A stretch of 6,271 nt of DNA, taken from Planctomycetota bacterium (lineage in GTDB: Bacteria; Planctomycetota; Brocadiia; Brocadiales; Bathyanammoxibiaceae). The stretch spans positions 1 to 6,271 of the forward strand of contig JAUXLO010000110.1 of the NCBI GenBank assembly GCA_030623665.1, given 5' to 3'. The notes beneath the pieces are model-generated. The model saw only the letters and a list, made by a program, of their open reading frames with translations, made no database searches and was not told where the DNA came from. Shown here one piece after another: positions 1-5,773 of the stretch (position 1 is its first letter; every line of letters begins with the position of its first letter). The position numbers were made by a program, and so were the translations under genes.

Positions 1-129
1 ATCATATAACATCTTGGTAATATAGGACTTACGAAAACACTCTTTATCCGCCTCGTCTCCGTTTGCCTTGTGGGCAAATGGATTGTTCGCCAAGTGCGGA
101 CAAGTAAGAGACAAATAGCCACCCCTCAC
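1..129 (-). CDS. Possible partial small ORF running off the left edge (weak)
   Basis: A minus-strand frame stays open for 43 codons from a GTG at 129-127 to the window edge, just after an in-frame TAG at 132-130. A TTG at 114-112 is a better-placed start, because a GAGGGG stretch lies about 7 bases before it. The product would contain SLTCPHLANNPFAHKANG and then a mixed charged stretch. I recognise no family. Against it, the frame is short, overlaps two hairpins and has no canonical start. It may be chance, or the start of a gene continuing to the left. Confidence 0.18.
   Translation of the reverse strand, partial: MRGGYLSLTCPHLANNPFAHKANGDEADKECFRKSYITKMLYD
58..82 (+). other. Perfect-stem hairpin near left edge
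   Basis: Arms 58-67 (TCCGTTTGCC) and 73-82 (GGCAAATGGA) pair over 10 bases around a 5-base loop. One pair, G61-T79, is a G-U wobble if the plus strand is transcribed and would be a C-A mismatch in minus-strand RNA, so the fold favours plus-strand RNA. No T-run follows on either strand, so it does not look like an intrinsic terminator. Its role is unknown. Confidence 0.4.
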
Positions 130-149
130 CTATGGCGGGGCGGATTTTT
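119..149. terminator. Candidate intrinsic terminator, possibly bidirectional
   Basis: Arms 119-125 (CCACCCC) and 137-143 (GGGGCGG) enclose an 11-base loop. On the plus strand the stem has one A-C mismatch and is followed by five T at 145-149. On the minus strand the same pair becomes a G-U wobble, giving a continuous 7-base stem followed by a weak U-rich stretch (CTATTTGTCT). It lies about 120 bases beyond the original end of the leftward peroxidase operon and could end that transcript, a plus-strand transcript from the left, or both. Confidence 0.35.
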
Positions 150-152
150 CTT

Positions 153-242
153 CTAATGCTTCCCGAACTCCAGTCGTATTCCCGGCTTGGTCGACACTGT
201 GTATGCCTCTAGCGCCATCATACGCTCAGCGTACCTCTTCAT
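153..242 (-). CDS. Possible 29-residue ORF downstream of the MauG pseudogene (weak)
   Basis: ATG at 242-240 to TAG at 155-153 on the minus strand encodes 29 residues, beginning MKRYAERMMALEAYTV and ending LEFGKH. It starts 19 bases after the original stop of the decayed cytochrome gene and ends just before the terminator-like hairpin. No clear Shine-Dalgarno precedes it and I recognise no family. It could be a small protein, a remnant of a larger gene, or chance. The frame also contains the perfect 13-base palindrome TACGCTCAGCGTA (221-233), which might instead be a DNA site. Confidence 0.15.
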   Translation of the reverse strand: MKRYAERMMALEAYTVSTKPGIRLEFGKH

Positions 243-261
243 CACTCAACAAGTAATGATA

Positions 262-1283
262 TTAATTGTGCGCTGACTCTATCAGTTGATTAAGATCGCT
301 ACTTGTTAAGGACTCCAGAAATGCGACAAGCCCATCTTTATCTTCTCACGTAAGCTGTAGAACCCGTATCTTCTCGGAGAGGTACGGGTTGTGTGTCCCG
401 CCCAGCTCATAAAAATCAATGACCTTCTGCAGGGTAGGTATACTGCCGTCGTGCATGTAAGGGGCGGTGAGGGCTATGTTGCGAAGGGTCGGGGTCTTAA
501 AGGCCCCCTTGTCTTTATCCTCCTTTGTCATGTCACAGCGGCCCATGTCCGCGTTTTCCTTGTCCATACCAACGCCGATATTATGGAATTGGTTGTCGGT
601 AAATAGTGCAAAACTGCTGACAAACTCGTGGCATGTGATGCATCGACCATTCCCACGGAAGACCTCAAGCCCGTGCTTTGCCTGTTCACTGAGGGCGTTT
701 TGGTCATCATCGTAAAGATAACGGTCAAAGGGTGAGTTGCCGGAGAGGAGGTCCTTTCGAATGAGGCTATGGCCAGTGCGATGTTGTCTATAGTAATTTC
801 GTCAGCAAATACCTCCTGGAAGGCCTGGCGGTACTCTTCTATACCCTTAAGTTTTTCCACCAGGGCGTCATGCGAGGGGATGCCCATCTCGATGGGGTTT
901 ATGATGGGTTGTTTTGCCTGCTCCTCCAGAGTGGGCGCACGCCCGTCCCAGAACTGGGAGTCGTAGAGGGCGGCATTGAGCACAGTGGGTGCGCTCCTTG
1001 TGCCCTTTTGTCCCTTTATCCCCGTTGACACAGGTGCGGCGTCGGCAAAACCCCTCTCCGGGTCGTGGCAGGTGGCGCAGCTTATGGTATCGTCAGCGGA
1101 AAGACGCCTGTCAAAGTACAGCTTCTTCCCCAGGACCACCTTCTCAGGTGTGATAGGGTTGTCCTCGGGGATGATGAGTTCGGGAAGTCCAAGCGGAACT
1201 GGGTACTCCTCTGCCTCCAGGGTCTGAGAAGAACCAACGGCGAGAAGGAAAATAAGGCTACCGAACAGGTTTCGCGTGTACAC
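262..1283 (-). pseudogene. Decayed MauG-like di-heme cytochrome c peroxidase (frameshift plus premature stop)
   Basis: This is a second copy of the neighbouring exported di-heme peroxidase. Reading from the GTG at 1283 (AGGGGGGG lies 6 bases upstream; an ATG at 1304 has no such site), residues 1-24 form a signal peptide ending near LEA. Heme motif CATCH is at 69-73, followed by DPERGFAD, then W112, Q122, P126 and E132 at the spacing of the Pseudomonas CCP pocket. After FERT the frame is lost: one base is missing near 750. The next frame continues with LLSGNSPFDR, a second heme motif (RCITCHEF), AFKTPTLRNIALTAPYMHDG and VIDFYELGG. An in-frame TGA at 348-346 sits exactly where the intact paralogue has Pro359. 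Homology resumes after it (DGLVAFLESLTSSD) up to TAA at 264-262. The first fragment would give a one-heme protein. Two separate lesions argue for real decay, although the frameshift alone could be an assembly error. Confidence 0.85.
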
Positions 1284-1289
1284 CAGCAG

Positions 1290-1298
1290 CCCCCCCCT
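1290..1298 (-). promoter_or_regulatory. G-rich ribosome binding site deciding the GTG start of the MauG pseudogene
   Basis: On the minus strand AGGGGGGG is followed by CTGCTG and then GTG (1283-1281). The upstream ATG at 1304-1302 has no purine-rich site before it. Starting at the GTG also gives a cleaner signal peptide (YTRNLFGSLIFLLAVGSS). Confidence 0.5.
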
Positions 1299-1366
1299 GT
1301 GCATGCTAGGTTAAGTCCAATTATTACAAAAGCTTACCACAGGTGCAGAAAAAAGCAAGCCCTCCC

Positions 1367-2506
1367 CTAGAATTGCGGTATATCGCTCGACGTGAGTGAC
1401 TTCATAAACTCGACCAGCGCCGCCTCTTCTATGGGTGTCAGGTTGAGCGGCATCATCGCCCCGTCCAGGTTGGGGTTTGGGTTTCCGCCCCTGTCGTAGA
1501 ACTCAACCACCTGCTCCAATGTATGCTCACTGCCGTCGTGCATGTAGGGGGCGGTGAGGGCTATGTTCCGCAGGCTGGGTGTCTTGAAGGCGCCCTTATC
1601 CTTTTCCTTGCCGGTTACGAGATAACGTCCCAAGTCTGGGTCTTCCTCGTTCATGCCCACGCCGAGGTTGTGAAAGTTGTTGTCCGTGAACAGGGCGTGG
1701 CTGGCAGTGAATTGGTGACATGTGATGCATCTACCCTTGCCTACAAATATACCCATCCCGACCTTTGCCAGCTCGCTGATGGCGTCTTCCTCCCCGGCGT
1801 ACCGGAAGCGGTCGAACGGCGAATTGGCGGAAAGAAGCGTCCTCTCATAGGCTGCTATGGCCTTGGCCATGTTGTCTATGGTTATTTCGCCGCCAAAGAC
1901 CTTCTGGAAGCACTTCCTATACTCCTCTATACCCTTTAGTTTCTCTACCAGGAAGTCGTGGGATGGCATTCCCATCTCTATGGGGTTGAAAGGGGGGCCC
2001 TTGGCCTGCTCTTCTAGTGTGGGCGCACGTCCGTCCCAGAACTGTGTGTCCATATAGGCGGCATTGATGCTTGGCGGTGCGCTGCGCCCGCCCTTCTGGC
2101 CGTTTATGCCCGTGGATACGGCCCCGGCGTCCGTGCCGGAAAGCCTCAGGTCATGGCACGTCGCACAGCTTACCGTGTCATCAAATGATAGACGCTTGTC
2201 AAAGTAGAGCTTCTTGCCTAACGCAATCTTTCCACAGGTCATCGGGTTGTCTGCCGGCACCTCGAGGTTGGGAAGCCCTAAGGGGGCCTTCACCTTTTGA
2301 CGGCCGTCTTCTTTGATTATCATGCACCCCTTTTTTGCGCACTTCTCACATGCCGTTGCCTTCTTGTCGCCTTGTGAAGAGCAGCAATCCATACCAACCG
2401 AAAGTACCATCGGCTTGTCATATAGAGCTACTGTATCTGCAAAGCAGCACTCCATGCTAAACAAGAGTGCCAATATCGAATACAGTGGCAGAATGTACGT
2501 TTGCAT
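1367..2506 (-). CDS. MauG-like di-heme cytochrome c peroxidase with N-terminal Cys-rich insert
   Basis: This is an exported di-heme enzyme of the CCP/MauG family, which reduces hydrogen peroxide or uses it for oxidation in the periplasm. Numbering is from the GTG at 2509; the ATG at 2506 (residue 2) is preferred because GAGGAGG ends 7 bases before it. Residues 1-24 form a signal peptide. Residues 40-62 are an unusual cysteine cluster (C42, C43, C54, C57, C62) absent from the neighbouring copy. Heme motifs are CATCH 115-119 and CITCH 261-265. Counting from H119, W158, Q168, P172 and E178 fall at the spacing of Trp94, Gln104, Pro108 and Glu114 of Pseudomonas CCP. The His71 position is I135, so no distal His is seen. 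Y338 in VVEFYDRGG aligns with the Met ligand of CCP, as Tyr294 does in MauG. Family membership is secure; the ligand assignment is inferred. It lies directly downstream of the peroxiredoxin, probably in one operon. No methylamine dehydrogenase genes are nearby, so the true MauG role is unlikely. Confidence 0.92.
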   Translation of the reverse strand: MQTYILPLYSILALLFSMECCFADTVALYDKPMVLSVGMDCCSSQGDKKATACEKCAKKGCMIIKEDGRQKVKAPLGLPNLEVPADNPMTCGKIALGKKLYFDKRLSFDDTVSCATCHDLRLSGTDAGAVSTGINGQKGGRSAPPSINAAYMDTQFWDGRAPTLEEQAKGPPFNPIEMGMPSHDFLVEKLKGIEEYRKCFQKVFGGEITIDNMAKAIAAYERTLLSANSPFDRFRYAGEEDAISELAKVGMGIFVGKGRCITCHQFTASHALFTDNNFHNLGVGMNEEDPDLGRYLVTGKEKDKGAFKTPSLRNIALTAPYMHDGSEHTLEQVVEFYDRGGNPNPNLDGAMMPLNLTPIEEAALVEFMKSLTSSDIPQF

Positions 2507-2510
2507 CACG

Positions 2511-2520
2511 TCCCCTCCTC
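2511..2520 (-). promoter_or_regulatory. Strong Shine-Dalgarno overlapping the peroxiredoxin stop codon
   Basis: On the minus strand the peroxiredoxin TGA (2521-2519) runs directly into GAGGAGGGGAC and then GTG ATG. Spacing from AGGAGG is 4 bases to the GTG and 7 to the ATG, favouring the ATG. The overlap of stop codon and binding site suggests translational coupling of the two genes. Confidence 0.7.
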
Positions 2521-3046
2521 ATGCCTTGCCAAGTGTCTTTTCGCCGGGCTCCCAGTGTACGGGGCACAGCTCCCCGGTCTGCAGTGCCTGGAGCACGCGC
2601 AAGGTCTCTTGGACGCTCCTCCCCACGCTCAGGTCGGAGACCACTGAATAGCGCAATGTCCCTTCGGGGTCTATTATGAACGTGCCGCGGAGTGCGATAC
2701 CCTTACCCGCGACCAGCACGCCGTAGGCACTGCTTAACCGATGGCAGGTGTCGGCGATGACGGGATATTTTACGCCTTTAAGCCTGCTGTCAGACTGATA
2801 CCAGGCCTTGTGGGAAAATTCGCTGTCCGTGCTCGCGGCCAGAATGACGGCGTTATGTTTCTTGAAATCATTTTCCAGCTGTGCAAATCTCTCTATCTCA
2901 GTAGGGCATATAAAGGTAAAATCTAGTGGATAGAAGAAGAGCACGGTCCACTTACCTTTATAATCACTGAGCTTAACCGTTTTGAATTCGCCGCTTACGT
3001 AGGCCGTCTCCTCAAAGGCGGGCGCCTTTTGTCCGACTTTTATCAT
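2519..3046 (-). CDS. 2-Cys peroxiredoxin (AhpC/Prx1 type)
   Basis: This is a thiol peroxidase that reduces hydrogen peroxide and organic peroxides in the cytoplasm; there is no signal peptide. The start is the ATG at 3046, giving 175 residues: AAGGAGG lies 8 bases upstream and itself falls inside a longer frame that opens at a GTG (3064). The peroxidatic Cys47 sits in PLDFTFICPTE (residues 40-50), matching the PxxxTxxC active site, with conserved Arg120 in LRGTFIIDP. The resolving Cys161 is in GELCPVHW. An extra Cys101 lies in ADTCHRLSSAYGV. The chain ends only 14 residues after the resolving Cys, a short tail without a YF-type motif, which in this family fits a form resistant to over-oxidation. 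It is the first gene of the leftward unit. Its reducing partner (AhpF, thioredoxin or other) is not in the window. Family assignment is very secure; the name ahpC versus prx is not. Confidence 0.95.
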   Translation of the reverse strand: MIKVGQKAPAFEETAYVSGEFKTVKLSDYKGKWTVLFFYPLDFTFICPTEIERFAQLENDFKKHNAVILAASTDSEFSHKAWYQSDSRLKGVKYPVIADTCHRLSSAYGVLVAGKGIALRGTFIIDPEGTLRYSVVSDLSVGRSVQETLRVLQALQTGELCPVHWEPGEKTLGKA

Positions 3047-3080
3047 GTCAAAGCCCTCCTTCACAGATTGAATTTAATTG

Positions 3081-3114
3081 GTGAAAATCTATGCGGAACT
3101 GTGTAATATTTCAC
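3081..3114. repeat. Inverted repeat GTGAAA-N22-TTTCAC over the peroxiredoxin promoter
   Basis: Perfect 6-base arms at 3081-3086 and 3109-3114 flank the candidate promoter; one arm coincides with the proposed -35 and the other touches the -10. This spacing could suit a dimeric regulator on one DNA face, but six-base arms also arise by chance in AT-rich sequence. Confidence 0.25.
3086..3114 (-). promoter_or_regulatory. Candidate sigma-70-like promoter for the peroxiredoxin operon
   Basis: On the minus strand GTGAAA (3114-3109) and TAGATT (3091-3086) are separated by 17 bases, each matching four of six consensus positions. This would place the start of transcription near 3079 and give a leader of about 33 bases before the ATG at 3046. 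It is a fit by eye, and planctomycete-like genomes often have weak promoters. Confidence 0.3.
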
Positions 3115-3145
3115 TCTCCATACCGAGGTATTTATTAAGGTACAG

Positions 3146-3176
3146 TTGATTGCAGTAAAAAGCAACCCTCTATTGT
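3146..3176 (+). promoter_or_regulatory. Weak candidate promoter for the rightward ChaN-bioF-porin genes
   Basis: TTGATT (3146-3151) and TATTGT (3171-3176) are 19 bases apart, longer than the preferred 17; TTGCAG (3150-3155) with 15 is an alternative. Either would yield a leader of roughly 100 bases containing the hairpin at 3209-3246. The match is poor and only suggestive. Confidence 0.2.
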
Positions 3177-3208
3177 AGTAGCATGGCCCACTCTGCTTAA
3201 TGTCGAGA

Positions 3209-3246
3209 AAGTCATGCCATAGGCAGATCCGCCTAAGGCGTGACTT
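3209..3246 (+). repeat. Long hairpin in the 5' leader of the ChaN-like gene
   Basis: Arms AAGTCATGCC (3209-3218) and GGCGTGACTT (3237-3246) pair over ten bases with one wobble. Then comes one A-A mismatch, then TAGGC (3220-3224) with GCCTA (3231-3235) around the loop AGATCC. The wobble is T3215-G3240, which pairs in plus-strand RNA but is an A-C mismatch in minus-strand RNA, so the fold favours the rightward transcript. No T-run follows, so it is not a standard terminator. It ends 36 bases before the ATG at 3283. It may be a leader RNA structure, a regulator's operator, or one copy of a dispersed palindromic element. Confidence 0.6.
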
Positions 3247-3282
3247 GTCGCCCTGCGATTAGAGCTGGCGTGAAAGGGAGAA

Positions 3283-4512
3283 ATGGATACAAAGGTCTTG
3301 TTGTTGTATAAGTTATTAGCGTTTCGGGCCTTACTCTTGCCTGCAGGTTTGATATTCATCGTGATTGCGGCGACTGCGGGTGCAGAAGGGATGAGGAATT
3401 TCCCCTCTGAGGTGGCTGTCGGTGATATAGTCCATATCGCAACTGGCGAGAAGGTAAGCTTCTCACAGCTTGCCGATTTCCTTGATGAGGCAAGGGTTGT
3501 ATACGTGGGAGAGGTGCATACGAATGCCGAATCCCATGAGTTTCAATTGCAGGTATTGAAGGAGTTCTATGAGCGGTTCGGGGATAACATCGCAATCGGC
3601 ATGGAGATGTTTAAAAGGCCGTACCAACCCGTCCTTGACAGGTGGGTCAACGGGGAAATAAGCGAAGACGAACTGTTGCGGGAGACACACTGGAAGCAGG
3701 AATGGGGCTATGATTACGGTCTGTATAAAGATATTATGGATTTTGCCCGTGAGAAGAAGATACCCGTTATTGCCTTGAATGTCTCAAAGGAGTTGCGGAA
3801 GAAGGTGAGCAGGAAGGGACTCAGCGGCTTGAATGATGCAGAGAAGAACGAATTGCCTGAGATTGACACAACGGACTTCTACCACAGACGCTATTTACAA
3901 AAGGTCTTTAGGAGTCACATGGACACGAGCGGTGATTTTGATAAATTTTATGACGTCCAGTGTGTCTGGGAAGACGTAATGGCCGATAGTATATCGAGGT
4001 TCCTCGCCACTCCCCGGGGAAAGGGCAAGAGATTATTGGCGTTTATGGGTGATAGTCATATTGTCTATCATTTTGGTGTGCCCAAGAGGGCCTTCCGCCG
4101 CACACACCTGCCCTATCTTACAATATATACGTACGAGTTGAGGCATTTGGGACCGGATGAGGAAGACGCGCTGTTCTTGGACGACATACCCCTGCAACCG
4201 GCGGACTTTGTCAGGGTTATCCATCCGTCCAAGCGAAAGGAAAGGAGGGCAGTCCTGGGTGTGATGATTCGTGATATTGGCTGGGACAAGGTCGTTATTC
4301 AGGATGTACTTTATGGCAGCCCTGCGGAGGCAGCCGGCCTGCAGGTTGGGGACTTTGTCTTGTCCTTGGACGGGCAGCAGATTAGAGAGGTGCAGGATAT
4401 AATTCTCCATCTTCGGTCGAAGAAGCTGGGTGGAAGCTGTGATATTGAGATATCGCGCGAGGGTAAAAGGATGCCGGTGCATATATCCTTCTTTGAGATG
4501 AAAGAGAGATAA
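3283..4512 (+). CDS. Exported ChaN-like (Cofac_haem_bdg) protein with C-terminal PDZ domain
   Basis: The 409-residue protein has a hydrophobic export segment at about 12-34 with no lipobox Cys, unlike classical ChaN lipoproteins. Residues about 45-310 form a ChaN-type domain of the TIKI/TraB/EreA/ChaN superfamily. Its two GxxH motifs are visible as GEVH (76-79) and GDSH (256-259), with GMEMF (106-110), HWKQEWGYDYGLY (136-148) and WEDVMADSI between them. ChaN of Campylobacter binds heme; other superfamily members are metal-dependent hydrolases, so the substrate is open. Residues about 320-405 look like a PDZ domain: LGVMIRD, then GSPAEAAGLQVGDFVLSLDG (345-364) and a final beta strand. PDZ domains bind protein C-termini or loops, suggesting a periplasmic partner. 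AAAGGGAG precedes the ATG with short spacing; no better start keeps the signal segment. It is the first gene of the rightward unit, divergent from the peroxidase operon, which fits a heme or oxidative-stress link only by proximity. Confidence 0.85.
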   Translation: MDTKVLLLYKLLAFRALLLPAGLIFIVIAATAGAEGMRNFPSEVAVGDIVHIATGEKVSFSQLADFLDEARVVYVGEVHTNAESHEFQLQVLKEFYERFGDNIAIGMEMFKRPYQPVLDRWVNGEISEDELLRETHWKQEWGYDYGLYKDIMDFAREKKIPVIALNVSKELRKKVSRKGLSGLNDAEKNELPEIDTTDFYHRRYLQKVFRSHMDTSGDFDKFYDVQCVWEDVMADSISRFLATPRGKGKRLLAFMGDSHIVYHFGVPKRAFRRTHLPYLTIYTYELRHLGPDEEDALFLDDIPLQPADFVRVIHPSKRKERRAVLGVMIRDIGWDKVVIQDVLYGSPAEAAGLQVGDFVLSLDGQQIREVQDIILHLRSKKLGGSCDIEISREGKRMPVHISFFEMKER

Positions 4513-4561
4513 ACGTGTTCGTCGTTATTCTGACATACGAGCCTGCGAGGGAATTCTAAAT

Positions 4562-5773
4562 ATGACGGTTGAACAGGGAAGTCAGGCCTCGCTGGATTTT
4601 CTCCAGGATGAGCTGAGGGTGCTGAAGGAGGTCGGTCTCCACAGGAGGCTGGTGGTTGTAGAAGCTTTCCGGGGGCCGTACGTAACCGTCGGAGGTGAAG
4701 AATACCTCTCTTTTTGTTCCAATAATTACCTCGGGCTGGCCGGCCACCCGCGGATAAAAGAGGCGGCAAGGGAGGCCATAGCGATGTACGGCTGGGGGGC
4801 GGGGGCATCCAGGCTGGTCTCTGGCACGGGCGTACTACACGAGAGGCTTGAGTCGGAAATAGCCCGCTTCAAGTCCACAGAGGCAGCCCTGGTGTTTCCC
4901 ACGGGGTATATGGCCAATCTTGGTGCCATATGTGCCCTGGTGGGGAGGGGAGATCTGATAATCTGTGACAGGTTTAGCCACGCAAGCATTATAGACGCAT
5001 CCAGACAATCGGGGGCGGATCTCAGGGTTTTTGGACATAATGATGTGAAGGCCCTTGACAGGATGTTAAGGCGGGCCACGAACTATAAAAAGATACTTAT
5101 AGTAACTGACGGTGTGTTTAGTGTGGACGGCGATATAGCACCAATACCGGAGATAGTGTCTGTCGCCCAAAAATTCGGCCCTCAGGTAATGATCATGGTG
5201 GATGACGCCCACGGTACGGGTGTGTTTGGCAGAGGTGGCAGGGGTCTGCTGGAGCACTTTGGCCTGAAGGGTGGTGTGGATATCCAGATGGGCACACTAA
5301 GTAAGGCCCTGGGCGGTATCGGTGGTTTTGTGGCTGGTACGAGGGAGCTGGTGGATTACCTGAAGAACAGGTCCCGGTCGTTTATATTCACGACCGCCAT
5401 CCCCCCGGCTGCCTGTGCGGCGGGGCTTGAGGCGCTGAGGCTGATTGACGGCGATGAAGGGTTGGAGCGGCGGGAGAGATTGTGGCGGAACTGTCGTTAT
5501 CTGGAAAAAGGCCTGAACGCAATCGGGTTTGGCATGACCGTCCAATCACCCATCATTGCCGTCGTTCTGGGCGAGCCGCAGAGGGCACTCGATGCCTCAA
5601 AGACCCTGTTCGGCAAAAAGCTCTTACTACCCGCCATCCGTCCGCCAACCGTGCCCCGGGGCACCAGCCGGTTGAGAATCTCACTCACCTCCGACCACTC
5701 TGAAGAACATCTGGATCTATTACTGGAGGGTCTGAAGGTTACCAGACGGCGTCAAAAAGGGGAAGCTATATGA
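4562..5773 (+). CDS. bioF: 8-amino-7-oxononanoate synthase (alpha-oxoamine synthase family)
   Basis: This is a PLP enzyme that condenses pimeloyl-ACP or -CoA with L-alanine to 8-amino-7-oxononanoate, the first step of biotin ring assembly, in the cytoplasm. It has 403 residues, close to the usual 380-400. Visible motifs are SNNYLGLAGHP (53-63), GAGASRLVSGT (79-89), His140 in FSHAS (PLP-stacking His), DGVFSVDGDIAP (183-194), DDAHGTGVFG (214-223, with D214 and H217 at the cofactor) and TLSKALGG (245-252, with K248 as the PLP lysine). The C-terminal AIRPPTVPRGTSRLRISLT is typical of BioF; the related KBL has a different substrate loop, making that reading less likely. The start follows the ChaN-like stop by 49 bases with GAGGG about 10 bases upstream. 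No bioA, bioB or bioD is in the window, so another acyl or amino substrate cannot be excluded. Confidence 0.9.
   Translation: MTVEQGSQASLDFLQDELRVLKEVGLHRRLVVVEAFRGPYVTVGGEEYLSFCSNNYLGLAGHPRIKEAAREAIAMYGWGAGASRLVSGTGVLHERLESEIARFKSTEAALVFPTGYMANLGAICALVGRGDLIICDRFSHASIIDASRQSGADLRVFGHNDVKALDRMLRRATNYKKILIVTDGVFSVDGDIAPIPEIVSVAQKFGPQVMIMVDDAHGTGVFGRGGRGLLEHFGLKGGVDIQMGTLSKALGGIGGFVAGTRELVDYLKNRSRSFIFTTAIPPAACAAGLEALRLIDGDEGLERRERLWRNCRYLEKGLNAIGFGMTVQSPIIAVVLGEPQRALDASKTLFGKKLLLPAIRPPTVPRGTSRLRISLTSDHSEEHLDLLLEGLKVTRRRQKGEAI

Noticed and set aside
346..348. In-frame TGA in the downstream cytochrome as a selenocysteine or reassigned codon
   Set aside because: The intact paralogue has Pro at this place, not Cys or Trp. 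TGA also serves as a normal stop for the peroxiredoxin and bioF genes, and the same gene carries a frameshift. A nonsense mutation is simpler.
740..760. Programmed frameshifting in the MauG-like gene
   Set aside because: The local sequence (CGAAAGGACCTCCTC on the minus strand) has no slippery heptamer or obvious stimulatory hairpin, and the paralogue needs no shift. Mutation or sequencing error fits better.
1284..1366. Terminator between the two cytochrome genes
   Set aside because: A T-run (CTTGCTTTTTTC on the minus strand) follows the first cytochrome stop, but no stem precedes it. The gap may hold a weak promoter (TAATAAT near 1320), but no paired -35 at good spacing was found.
1065..2057. 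Several plus-strand open frames opposite the two cytochrome genes
   Set aside because: They are antisense shadows of genes with clear heme motifs; their translations are low-complexity and recognisable only as the complement of conserved cytochrome regions.
1367..2506. True MauG for methylamine dehydrogenase maturation
   Set aside because: No mau genes are in the window, and the CCP/MauG family is widespread with peroxidase roles; only the heme-ligation pattern is MauG-like.
4033..5257. Minus-strand frames opposite the ChaN-like and bioF genes
   Set aside because: The plus-strand proteins have full family motifs across these stretches; the opposite frames show no domain, signal or ribosome binding site.
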